From positions 1 through 64,000 of IMG/VR virus record IMGVR_UViG_3300005613_000027: a stretch of 64,000 nt of DNA; one strand, given 5' to 3'. The number at the start of each line of letters is the position of its first letter. Position 1 is the first letter of the stretch. Below are positions 15,099 to 23,555 of the stretch, in pieces. Position numbers and translations under genes: made by a program. The stretch is from a virus. The notes beneath the pieces were generated by a model, which ran no database searches, was not told the origin of the DNA, and saw only the letters and a list, made by a program, of their open reading frames with translations.

Positions 15099-17960
15099 TT
15101 ATTCAACTCCTATTAACATATTTATTTCTTTAACAGACTCTGATTCAGAACCATAATGTCTAACACTATTTGAAATCCTTATTTCATCATAATAACCTTC
15201 AAAATAATAATTTCTACAATGTGTTGATGCTATATATATATCATCTTTATTATTATTCCAAACATTTTGAAAATCTGTTGTTAATTCTTCATACCCAGCT
15301 TCTACACCATCCACATAAACCTTTATATAATCAACATCTATTGTTACAGAAAAATGATGCCATTCGTTGGTTTTAAAACTATTGGTGGCTGTAGTTATAG
15401 TTCTAAAAGAAGAAGCACCATAATACTTAACTTCAATCTTTTGTTCATACAGTTTCCACCATATCTGCAAAGCTCCCTCAGTATAACTACTGTTACCTTT
15501 TTGAAATATTACAGAATCATCACAGTAAGGTCTTATCCAACCTTCCACTGTTAAAACCGAAGTTTCATAAAATGAATTATGATTCAATCTTAACCAGTCA
15601 TTTTTACTATTATTCATTTTAATAGAATTAGTTCCAAACTTAACATAATCAGTTTCTATAGTACACATAGACCCAGTAGTTTGCATCATAGCATTTTGAA
15701 TAATACTCGATGAATCATAAACCACATTACCATCTGTTTCATCTAAATGCCACAACCCCAATGTATCATTATCATTAGTAAAAGGTATGGTTGAAGGTGT
15801 AAAATTACTTTCATATCTTCTTGTAGAGGAAATACGAAGTTCATCTATTTTACCATTAAAATGATAAGTATGATAATAAACATAACTATCATAATTACTA
15901 GTTAAACCGGCGCCTAAAATAAATGGTTCTCTATTACCATTTAAACCCTGTGTCCACGAAGCATCCGATGACTTAAGTACACCATTTAAAAATACTTTAA
16001 TACCACCTGTACCAAGCACCACTGCTAAATGATACCAAACCCCTGGTGTAATATTAGGATCAAATTGAATTTCTTTACTGGTATAAGTATTTTGAGATCT
16101 AACATAAATATCATCATAAACCAATCCAATTGTAAGATGACCCCCTGTATCATACCCACTACTGTCTTTAGAAAATAAATGCTGTGTGTTATATATATCA
16201 TCAGCTTTGAACCAAAACTCCACAGTAACATCTTGTATATCATAATCCTTATGATGTAAAAATTCTACATAATCAGATGAACCATTAAAATTAACACACC
16301 TATCAAACTTACCATCATAATTCAAATCAGCACCTTGGCGACGGCCGGGCATCCCGAAACATGTTGTAGATGAATTAGTAACATGCCTATAAACTTCATC
16401 ATCACCATCAAAATGCGCCAAGAAGAGTGTGTTAGAATCTGAAATATAAGAATTATCAATATCACTAAGTAATACCCCACTATATGTTACCATTTGTGCA
16501 GTTAGTATATCCCCAGCAATATATGGGACAGACATAGAGGTATCATACCCTTTTATGCCAGAAGAAAGCGTTAAAGTATACACCACGGCGTTGTTTTTCA
16601 AAATATTATAGTTATTAGAATTAATACAATCTGTTAAAACACTAACTTCTTCTATTTTACCATCGACAGGCATTACATAACCCAAAGTAGAGCCGCCAAC
16701 TACTTTTAACATAGTAGTAGCAGGCAAATCATCATCAGAACTATCACCAAAAGAAATATATTTTATACCGCCAGAAGTATTAATATCATTTATACTAACA
16801 CCATCTTGTGTATCAAATCTCTTTTCTGCATCATTCCAATAAGCAATATAATTATTAGTAGGTGAATATTCTCTAGTAGCTAATGCCTGGAGCGAACCTG
16901 ATATACCTGCAGTGAATATGTCGTATACCTCATCAAAAACTAAGAAAGCATTTGTAAGAGTTCCTCTATCAATTTCTATACCGGCCTGATTTTTTGATAC
17001 CCCGGCACCAAGTTCTCCTTTATTTACAACTATAACATTGTCTTCTACTTCCATTATTTCTGTATTAGCTATAAATTCAGTACCACTAACAACTAAATCA
17101 CCATCAATAACTAGATTTCCTGTAACATGTCTTGAACCATCAATAGGTAAATATTGTGGGTGGTCGTCATCATCCAGTCCTGTTAATCCACCATGATCTA
17201 ATAAATCATCTACTTCAGTCTCCGTGTAATATCTATCATCTAATTGACCACCATCTAACAAAGTTTTAGTATAATACCGCGCATCGCCACGAGCATCGGT
17301 GTGATATTGTGTATGATCATCATCACCTAAACCAGTAAGCCCTCCGTGATCTAATGTTAACCCGTCTAATTGATCCTGAAGTGTTCCAGAAATAGTATTT
17401 ATCTCATCTTCAGTATAATATCTATCATCATGTATATGATCTAAATCAGATTTTCCATCTATATTATCCTGTAAAGAACCACTTATTGTGTCAACTTCTG
17501 GGGTAGTATAAAAATCTAAATTATCTATATAATCTTGAAGTGTGCCGGATAGTGTAACAAGATCTTGGTACCTAATAATATATGAAGGTATTTGAGAATC
17601 ATCTAATTGACCTATATGATCTCCACCATATAAATTATGCGGTTCTGGATCTATTGCTACCTTTAATCTATTCTGAGAATCTACCTCTGTAATTTGATCA
17701 ATGTCTTCATCAACTAACCTCACATTTCCAGGCAATACCAAAGGTGTGCCTGTATGAGCAGCTATTACACCGCTTAAAGTAGTTTGTTCAGCACCAGACA
17801 ATGCGGCCTTAAACCATATATCACAGTCATCGGCTTCTTTGGCAATATAATCTAACGCCACAGTAATAGTAGATACTTGAATATCTTCAGTTAAACGACC
17901 AGCATCTACTATACCATTTAAAGTATCATCGTTTATTGAAAATGTATACTTAATACTCAT
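15099..17960 (-). CDS. Large fibre protein with HGGLTGL repeats and two LamG-like domains
   Basis: This protein has about 953 residues. The start is the ATG at 17960 behind a GGGGGGTATAAAA leader; a TTG five codons upstream overlaps that binding site. The N-terminal third has repeats such as YYTEDEINTISGTLQDQ and LDHGGLTGLGDDDHTQYH, common in phage tail fibres. A short conserved segment on VIVVNKGELGAGV follows. The C-terminal half has two concanavalin A/LamG-like jellyrolls marked by FNGSSDYVEF...VEFWFKADD and LTVEGWIRPYCDD...EWHHFSVTID, each ending with KVFLNG or KVYVDG and then ELRIS or EIRIS. The role is probably glycan binding on host or environmental surfaces. Confidence 0.85.
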   Translation of the reverse strand: MSIKYTFSINDDTLNGIVDAGRLTEDIQVSTITVALDYIAKEADDCDIWFKAALSGAEQTTLSGVIAAHTGTPLVLPGNVRLVDEDIDQITEVDSQNRLKVAIDPEPHNLYGGDHIGQLDDSQIPSYIIRYQDLVTLSGTLQDYIDNLDFYTTPEVDTISGSLQDNIDGKSDLDHIHDDRYYTEDEINTISGTLQDQLDGLTLDHGGLTGLGDDDHTQYHTDARGDARYYTKTLLDGGQLDDRYYTETEVDDLLDHGGLTGLDDDDHPQYLPIDGSRHVTGNLVIDGDLVVSGTEFIANTEIMEVEDNVIVVNKGELGAGVSKNQAGIEIDRGTLTNAFLVFDEVYDIFTAGISGSLQALATREYSPTNNYIAYWNDAEKRFDTQDGVSINDINTSGGIKYISFGDSSDDDLPATTMLKVVGGSTLGYVMPVDGKIEEVSVLTDCINSNNYNILKNNAVVYTLTLSSGIKGYDTSMSVPYIAGDILTAQMVTYSGVLLSDIDNSYISDSNTLFLAHFDGDDEVYRHVTNSSTTCFGMPGRRQGADLNYDGKFDRCVNFNGSSDYVEFLHHKDYDIQDVTVEFWFKADDIYNTQHLFSKDSSGYDTGGHLTIGLVYDDIYVRSQNTYTSKEIQFDPNITPGVWYHLAVVLGTGGIKVFLNGVLKSSDASWTQGLNGNREPFILGAGLTSNYDSYVYYHTYHFNGKIDELRISSTRRYESNFTPSTIPFTNDNDTLGLWHLDETDGNVVYDSSSIIQNAMMQTTGSMCTIETDYVKFGTNSIKMNNSKNDWLRLNHNSFYETSVLTVEGWIRPYCDDSVIFQKGNSSYTEGALQIWWKLYEQKIEVKYYGASSFRTITTATNSFKTNEWHHFSVTIDVDYIKVYVDGVEAGYEELTTDFQNVWNNNKDDIYIASTHCRNYYFEGYYDEIRISNSVRHYGSESESVKEINMLIGVE

Positions 17961-17962
17961 TT

Positions 17963-18691
17963 TTATACCCCCCAAAGTTCTAAACGGGCTCGTCTTATTT
18001 TAGATTCAGCTCCAGTTTTAGAACCACAATAATCTAAATCTATATAATGATTTCCAGCAATCAAAGTTTCTCGCTTAAAACCAGACACAGGGGACCAACT
18101 GGAAATATTGTCAGGTTGTTCTATATGTTCCATTAAATCAGTTGTATCATCCATTTGAACTCTTGCCTTAAATTGAAAACTACCATGTTTATACTGCCAT
18201 TCATAATACCATTTTATAATATAATCCCCCGGCGGAATAACTCCACTAGTTAACCTAAGCTTTTGTGTATAAATTGTATTTGTAGTAGATGACTCACCTT
18301 CACTAGAATCATATTTTATAATTGACACAATACCTGGAGTACCGCTTAAAGTTGCCCATTCTGTTCCAGATACAGTAGATTTTAAATAACTTCCATCTTC
18401 ATAATCATCAGGTGTATCCTCCATCTTAATAAGATGGTCTGGTAATTCATAAAATGTAGGCACACTAGAAATATCAAAAGACTCTTCCATAGTTAAATCT
18501 TTAGTACCATCATTTAGTACTAATAATCCACCAGAAATAGCTGTCTTTAAATCTAGCGAATAGTCTATATCATCGAGTGAAAAATATTCTCTTAAATCCC
18601 TCTGAGAATAAGCATCTATATATATACCAGACAAATCAGGTATTTGTATTCCACTAGATGTAATATTTTTTACATAAACATTCTTTGCCAT
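17963..18691 (-). CDS. Fibre-associated protein with LNDG anchor
   Basis: This 242-residue protein begins MAKNVYVKNITSSG and has LLVLNDGTKDLTMEE near residue 55, matching the anchor of the gene at 14116. It then has LIKMEDTPDDYEDGSYLKST and SGTEWATLSG, which match LIDTPNNYEVGSLLQST in the next gene. The C-terminal half is a beta-sandwich (GDYIIKWYYEWQYKHGSFQF) likely to form trimers. GGAGG lies 12 bases ahead of the ATG. It is likely a short fibre or whisker protein. Confidence 0.65.
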   Translation of the reverse strand: MAKNVYVKNITSSGIQIPDLSGIYIDAYSQRDLREYFSLDDIDYSLDLKTAISGGLLVLNDGTKDLTMEESFDISSVPTFYELPDHLIKMEDTPDDYEDGSYLKSTVSGTEWATLSGTPGIVSIIKYDSSEGESSTTNTIYTQKLRLTSGVIPPGDYIIKWYYEWQYKHGSFQFKARVQMDDTTDLMEHIEQPDNISSWSPVSGFKRETLIAGNHYIDLDYCGSKTGAESKIRRARLELWGV

Positions 18692-20251
18692 TTATTCTTC
18701 ATACCTCCATCTTACTTCTAACGTAGTAAATGGATTTCTTATTTTAGTATCAACATTATCAACATACATTTTCAATCTAGTGCCTATATCCACAGGTATA
18801 TTAGCTCTCATATTTACATATTCCCAATCAGTATGATTAAAAGTAAATAAATCAGTAGTATCATTTCTAATTCTAAATAGTTTATCGCTACAAAATACCT
18901 CTTCTGCTGCTGAAATTATTGCTGTAATAGTGGCAGGTCTAGGAATTAAATAATGTGCATACATATGTCTTAAATCACCTATAGACATATAAAGACCATC
19001 AATAACACCTTGATATGTAAATAAATAATTATGAACTGTAAGGCTTAACCATTCATCTCTATCAGGATCATAATAGAAAAATTCATTATAATTAGCATTA
19101 TACCATAAGTTAGAATCAGTGGGCGGGGTGGTACCAGTAGAAGTGGTACCAACAATAGCGGGAGCAAACTCTAGGCCGGAGCCATCTTCTTTTATCCTCA
19201 CATATTTTGGATCTGTGTAATCTACAACATCGTAGGATTCCGGTGTATCTATTAACTCTATAAATGTGTCCGCCCCACTTATAGTTACTATTCCACTTGA
19301 AGTGTTTTCAACATAATTAAACCCATGAAAATCAATAACCTCAAATGGAGAACCACTAACAGTAACACCCTCTTTATATACGTTTATAGTGGAACCAGAG
19401 CCTGGAGGTCCTTGCACACCTTGAACGCCCTGCTCACCCTGAGGACCTGTTTCTCCTTGAATACCCTGATCTCCCTGCTCACCTTTAATACCTCTTGGCC
19501 CTTTAAAACTAAAAAAGGTTATACTGGAACCATATTGTATAAGTGTAGAAGGATTTGATACAGTTTGGCACCTTAACCTATACTTATATCCAGAAATTAC
19601 ATCAAGTATAAACGGGTTAGTGGCGGCCGTACTATATTCATCATCAGACCTAGTATAACCATAAGAATATGAACCTGTTATAGTAGTCCACACAGACCCA
19701 TTATACTCTTCAAGCCAACATTTAAGGGTATCCCTTACACCTGAATCCAAACTACCTACTACTTTATAACTACAAAATAAATACTCTGTAGAATTTATAG
19801 TAATTTCATCAGATGCCAGAGAAAAATTATTAGCACCAGTTTTATTATCAGAATTAAACCTAATTTGATCAATATTCACTGTCGAAGCTGTAGTATTTAC
19901 GGTTTGACCGCCAGTAGAATCAATTGCTTCAAAATAAGTTTCTGTTGCATTTATTAACCCACTCACAGTAGCCCATTCAGTTCCTGAATAAGTAGACTGC
20001 AAAAGTGAACCAACCTCATAGTTATTGGGTGTGTCAATCAACCCTATAAGTGTGTCAATAAGACCTTTAGTATCTAAATAACGTTTTGTTATAAGATGGC
20101 CTGGCTCTGTAGGATCTACACCGCTAATAACAGTAGTGATAGTCATTTCATCTCTACTGTCATCCCAATATAGTTCAGCATCATCATTAGTACCAAATAT
20201 GGCTTTCTGATAATCTTTGAATTCTATACCTTTACCGGAAAATTTTGCGAT
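18692..20251 (-). CDS. Collagen-like fibre protein with apparent ATC start
   Basis: This fibre protein has about 519 residues. The first ATG in frame (20146) would cut off a conserved front. The frame stays open for 35 codons upstream and reads AKFSGKGIEFKDYQ...FGTNDDAELYWDD, matching AKFKGKELFLADGQ...FGTDLDSHIWWDD in the neighbour at 20402. At the expected Met is ATC, preceded by GGGGGTATAAAA, the same leader as the ATG of the gene at 17960. Later come the repeat LIDTPNNYEVGSLLQST and a collagen-like stretch of about 13 Gly-X-Y triplets (GPRGIKGEQGDQGIQGETG, residues ~255-295). The C-terminal beta domain probably trimerises. Confidence 0.75.
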   Translation of the reverse strand: MAKFSGKGIEFKDYQKAIFGTNDDAELYWDDSRDEMTITTVISGVDPTEPGHLITKRYLDTKGLIDTLIGLIDTPNNYEVGSLLQSTYSGTEWATVSGLINATETYFEAIDSTGGQTVNTTASTVNIDQIRFNSDNKTGANNFSLASDEITINSTEYLFCSYKVVGSLDSGVRDTLKCWLEEYNGSVWTTITGSYSYGYTRSDDEYSTAATNPFILDVISGYKYRLRCQTVSNPSTLIQYGSSITFFSFKGPRGIKGEQGDQGIQGETGPQGEQGVQGVQGPPGSGSTINVYKEGVTVSGSPFEVIDFHGFNYVENTSSGIVTISGADTFIELIDTPESYDVVDYTDPKYVRIKEDGSGLEFAPAIVGTTSTGTTPPTDSNLWYNANYNEFFYYDPDRDEWLSLTVHNYLFTYQGVIDGLYMSIGDLRHMYAHYLIPRPATITAIISAAEEVFCSDKLFRIRNDTTDLFTFNHTDWEYVNMRANIPVDIGTRLKMYVDNVDTKIRNPFTTLEVRWRYEE

Positions 20252-20307
20252 TTTTATACCCCCATTAAAAACTGATACAATTGAGCGTGTATATTAGTTT
20301 TCTTGCC

Positions 20308-20382
20308 CTATTTACTACCTGCGTATCTAATAACTTCTAATCTGCCGAAACTATGCCCCACTAAATCTATTCTCTTATCCAT
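20308..20382 (-). pseudogene. Remnant of an AP2/HNH-type mobile gene start
   Basis: A 24-codon frame with a good GGAG ribosome binding site 7 bases ahead of its ATG reads MDKRIDLVGHSFGRLEV and ends IRYAGSK before TAG. The pattern DLxGxxFGRLxVxxYAGSK is the usual first line of phage AP2-domain and HNH homing endonucleases, which then continue into a WxCxCDCG zinc motif. None of that is left here. It probably survives from a homing gene deleted between two fibre genes. It lies about 57 bases upstream of the ATC-start fibre gene. Confidence 0.5.
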
Positions 20383-20401
20383 TTAAAATCTCCATCATAT
20401 T

Positions 20402-21412
20402 TTAATCTTCTAACAAACTCCAATGCAGTACATAATTAGCGCTATCCATGTCACCCATAAAGGTTACATCAAAACCACTGGTAGTTGTAGCAGAAACTAT
20501 ATATGCATAAATAGATGGAGGTGAATCTGTAGTATTAGCCATAGTAGCATTCACTGTATAATTAGTGTGCCCTATATCAGCAAAAGAAACAGACACAAAA
20601 GAAGCACCGTTAGCAATTGCTTGTCTGCCTTTTTTACTTATACTTCCTTGATCAACATACCATTTAGTAGCAAGATGGTAGTCTAATGTAGGATCAATAC
20701 CAGAAACAGTAGCAGTAAAACCCCTATCTGCATTAGTAGGTACATACTGTAAATGATCATCGTCATCTAAACCAGTAAGATTACCATGATCCACTATAGT
20801 ACCAAGTCTTACCCAATCAGTGCCATTAAAAACATAAACAACATCTTCATCCTCTACCCAAGTAGCAAAACCCTCGTTAGATTCTATAATATCCCATGAT
20901 GTACCATTCCATTCAGCAATATTATCTTCTTCACCTGCCCAAGTACCACTTGCTGTAGCAGAAATAAGATATCTGTCTCCTATGGAAGGACCGCCTGGTG
21001 GGTCATTAATTATATCTAAAACAGAATCTTGCCAATCTAAAACTGAAACCTGGCTATCAACATATTGTTTTGTAGTTAAATGGTAAGGCTCTGTGGGTGT
21101 GACACCAGAAACAGTAGCAGTAAAACCCCTTACACCTGTTCTAGGAACATACTGTAAATGGTCATCATCTTCTAATCCTATAAGTTGATCGTGCTCATAG
21201 GGAATAGTACCGCTTAAGGTGTCAATCTCATCATCTACATACCATTTAGTAGTTAATTGATAATCTTGAACAGGGTCAACACCACTAATAGTAGTATCTA
21301 ATCTTAGCTCCTGAGCTACATCATCCCACCATATATGAGAATCAAGATCAGTACCAAAAATAATCCTCTGGCCATCTGCAAGAAATAATTCTTTACCCTT
21401 AAATTTAGCCAT
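20402..21412 (-). CDS. Fibre protein with LTGLDDDDHLQY repeats
   Basis: This 336-residue protein has an N-terminal domain (MAKFKGKELFLADGQRIIFG) followed by three units of ISGVDPxxxYxLxTKWYVD and two of GLxDDDHLQYVP, typical of long phage fibre shafts. A middle insert has VLDIINDPPGGPSIGDRYLIS. The C-terminal ~75 residues (KKGRQAIANGASFVSVSFA...VLHWSLLED) match the end of the gene at 21983, so this is a shared tip or trimerisation domain. It is a virion adhesin or fibre shaft. Confidence 0.75.
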   Translation of the reverse strand: MAKFKGKELFLADGQRIIFGTDLDSHIWWDDVAQELRLDTTISGVDPVQDYQLTTKWYVDDEIDTLSGTIPYEHDQLIGLEDDDHLQYVPRTGVRGFTATVSGVTPTEPYHLTTKQYVDSQVSVLDWQDSVLDIINDPPGGPSIGDRYLISATASGTWAGEEDNIAEWNGTSWDIIESNEGFATWVEDEDVVYVFNGTDWVRLGTIVDHGNLTGLDDDDHLQYVPTNADRGFTATVSGIDPTLDYHLATKWYVDQGSISKKGRQAIANGASFVSVSFADIGHTNYTVNATMANTTDSPPSIYAYIVSATTTSGFDVTFMGDMDSANYVLHWSLLED

Positions 21413-21430
21413 TTTAATTATTTCTCCTTT

Positions 21431-21967
21431 TTATAAATTTACGTCTCCTATATAAAATCCAGGATCAAATCTTATGACATCTTTAGAGATTGCCATACCA
21501 ACAGGTTGAACCCAAGAACCTTCTACAGGTTTAACCTTTGTTAAAGCGCCTTCAATAGTGGAAACATATATTATGTCTCCAGGTGTCCATGCCCATGAAC
21601 CTCTCCTAACAATCCCTTTCCATAAGATTTCTTTGGTACCCGTATCCTCTTCTAAGGCCAATGCCATACAGGGCATTTTTACAGTGCCTCTTTCTGCTGA
21701 ACATTGAGCCCATCTTCCTTTTTTATTCATGTATAATGGACAACCAAACCCAGTATCATTATCCACTACTTTCATGAATGAAGTTTCACCGCTCCAGCCA
21801 ATAACATAACCGTGTAAAACATCTTGTTTGGGTTTAGTGTTATATACTATACTATAACTACCTACCCGTAGAGCCCCTTCTAATACTGGGTCAGTCTTGA
21901 GAAGATAACTCTCAGACATTCTCTCAAGCAACTCTAATACATATTCTAATACTTCATTATCTGACAA
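21431..21967 (-). CDS. DUF2190-like beta-rich fibre-associated protein
   Basis: This 178-residue protein has an N-terminal helix (LEYVLELLERMSESYLLK) and then a compact beta barrel with ALALEEDTGTKEILWKGIVRRG and WTPGDIIYVSTIEGALTK. That pattern (alteration of permitted values, GxVRxxxW, PGDxIYxSTxEGxLT) recurs in small proteins beside phage fibres. It probably decorates or joins fibres. Both neighbours are fibre genes in the same direction with 15-18 base spacing. Confidence 0.6.
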   Translation of the reverse strand: MSDNEVLEYVLELLERMSESYLLKTDPVLEGALRVGSYSIVYNTKPKQDVLHGYVIGWSGETSFMKVVDNDTGFGCPLYMNKKGRWAQCSAERGTVKMPCMALALEEDTGTKEILWKGIVRRGSWAWTPGDIIYVSTIEGALTKVKPVEGSWVQPVGMAISKDVIRFDPGFYIGDVNL

Positions 21968-21982
21968 AATCCTTCTCCTTTA

Positions 21983-22516
21983 CTACAAACTCGTAGCCGT
22001 CCATTCCAAATAATAATTATTTGAATCTATAGTGCCCGAAAACTCAATAATGAAACCAGTAGTAGCCTTAAAACTAATAATAGAAGGATATATAGATGGT
22101 TCCGTGTCTATTACATTACTTATATCATAATTTACAACATAATTTGTATTTGGAAATGGATTAGCAAAAGTAACATACTTACTTGAAATTCCATTAGCAA
22201 GCGATGTTCTTCCTTTTTCATCTGCATCAACACAAGTATCATACTCATAATTAGCTCTTAATTTATCACCTGGGTAAGGGGCTATTTCTGTAAAAGTTAT
22301 TTCATTAGGCCCAGACTCAATAAAATCATAAGGACTGTGTAAAGATTGACCGTTCCACATTACCGTTATACTACCAGATAAATAATCATTAGGAGTATAA
22401 AACACTTTATTAGAGTTGTCTAAAGTGCCGCTCAATGTTTCAGCAATACCTACACATTTTCCCCTAGTAGTTATAACTGAATCTTGTATTGTTCTGCGTT
22501 TTTTTAAAACAATCAT
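21983..22516 (-). CDS. Short fibre protein sharing a C-terminal tip domain
   Basis: In this 177-residue protein, residues ~20-95 hold a module (NSNKVFYTPNDYLSGSITV, NGQSLHSPYDFIESGPNEI, then AYPGDKL-type YPGDKLRANYEY). Such modules with a hydroxyl-rich NGQ turn recur in phage attachment proteins. The C-terminal half (EKGRTSLANGIS...LEWTATSL) is homologous to the C-terminus of the 336-residue fibre at 20402. The shared end suggests alternative carriers of one tip domain. A terminator-like stem lies just upstream. Confidence 0.7.
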   Translation of the reverse strand: MIVLKKRRTIQDSVITTRGKCVGIAETLSGTLDNSNKVFYTPNDYLSGSITVMWNGQSLHSPYDFIESGPNEITFTEIAPYPGDKLRANYEYDTCVDADEKGRTSLANGISSKYVTFANPFPNTNYVVNYDISNVIDTEPSIYPSIISFKATTGFIIEFSGTIDSNNYYLEWTATSL

Positions 22517-22544
22517 TTCTATTCAAACCCCTGTTTTTAGGCAT

Positions 22545-22630
22545 AAAAAAAGGCCAAGAATTACACAAACAGCTCCGGGGTCGACTTTTTCATCCACACC
22601 GTCGCTGTGTTTACAGTGTAATTCTTAGCC
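22545..22630 (-). terminator. Long stem with U-run, candidate terminator
   Basis: On the minus strand GGCTAAGAATTACAC pairs with GTGTAATTCTTGGCC (15 bp, one G-U) across a 49-base loop, followed by seven U. The loop can extend the stem further (AAACACAGC with GCTGTTT). It lies between the 128-residue coiled-coil gene and the short fibre gene, so it could end the upstream transcript. A 23-codon frame (22561-22632) lies across the structure. I take the structure as primary and the frame as doubtful. Confidence 0.6.
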
Positions 22631-22663
22631 ATATCAACCCGTCCTTAGTTTGTGATATTATCG

Positions 22664-23050
22664 CTAGGAATCGTCTTCGTTGTCCTGTACCGTATCCTCT
22701 TGCTCATCTGGAGTTCTTAATGCTTCCAAATCTGCTTGTTCTTGTTTGAACCTAGCTTCTTCTTCTCTAGCATCCTTTAACTTAGCCATCGTTTCACGTC
22801 TTGCAACGTCTCTTTCAGCAGCAGCAATCATATTGCTGACTAAATCCATTATAATTTTTTCATTAAGCTTAAGTTGTGCTATTTCTCCTTGTAGTACGTT
22901 AAGTTGTTTAGTTTTCTTTTCAATATCAACTCTGAACCTTTCTACTAAAGCAACTATAAAACCAACTTCTTCCTTACTTATTACTTTCCTTTGTTCGGCA
23001 TTCATTATAGTATGCCGTAATTTATTGCGCTGTGCTCTATCCTCTAACAT
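22664..23050 (-). CDS. Small coiled-coil protein of the fibre block
   Basis: This 128-residue protein is almost entirely helical and charged. The middle (IVALVERFRVDIEKKTKQLN, then LQGEIAQLKLNEKIIMDLV) has heptad spacing. The C-terminus is acidic (EEEARFKQEQADL... ending DEQEDTVQDNEDDS). It could be a fibre chaperone or a trimeric coiled-coil linker. It is followed by the terminator-like stem. No family is recognised. Confidence 0.6.
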   Translation of the reverse strand: MLEDRAQRNKLRHTIMNAEQRKVISKEEVGFIVALVERFRVDIEKKTKQLNVLQGEIAQLKLNEKIIMDLVSNMIAAAERDVARRETMAKLKDAREEEARFKQEQADLEALRTPDEQEDTVQDNEDDS

Positions 23051-23140
23051 CTACCTTTTCCTCCTCAAATTAATTGTATTAAATCCAGGGGTATACGTTA
23101 GTACGCATACCCCTGGAAGCCTTGTAGCTATATATTTTAA

Positions 23141-23545
23141 TTAAGTAACGACGTATGGATTCCAAATTCCGTCACTACTTTGAACATACATATTAAATCT
23201 ATAAGTACCAGGACCAGTATAACTTGACGCTGAAGTAATCATAGCAGCAGTAATAATGTGTTCAAATTCAACGTCAGCAATAACATATCCTGTGAACATC
23301 AAATCACCCGTATAAACTCCAGTTCCACCCATTTCAATTCTATAATTACCATCTATATTGCTAGTCCATCTTACAACTACCGAATCAAAACCATCTGCAG
23401 TATAAACAGTTTCAAGAGACGCATCCTGTACCAATTCAGAGACTATACCAAACAGGAAATTTACATTTTGCCCAGTTGGGGCTACATAACTTCCTTCAAA
23501 AGTAAAATTAACAGCATCGCCCGCTGGCGGTGTATAAATTGTCAT
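23141..23545 (-). CDS. Small beta-sandwich decoration or fibre protein
   Basis: This 134-residue protein starts MTIYTPPAGDAVNF. Such short openings (YxPPxGDxVNFxF) occur in phage-encoded beta-sandwich decoration proteins. The rest (DGFDSVVVRWTSNIDGNYRI, GPGTYRFNMYVQSSDG) resembles a fibronectin-III or Ig-like fold. GGAGG precedes the ATG. It is probably a surface protein bound to head or tail. Confidence 0.6.
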   Translation of the reverse strand: MTIYTPPAGDAVNFTFEGSYVAPTGQNVNFLFGIVSELVQDASLETVYTADGFDSVVVRWTSNIDGNYRIEMGGTGVYTGDLMFTGYVIADVEFEHIITAAMITSASSYTGPGTYRFNMYVQSSDGIWNPYVVT

Positions 23546-23555
23546 AATTTCCTCC

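Noticed and set aside
22561-22632. 23-codon frame MAKNYTVNTATVWMKKSTPE...
   Set aside because: It lies across a strong stem followed by a U-run. The stem explains the sequence better than a gene, and the ribosome binding site is poor.
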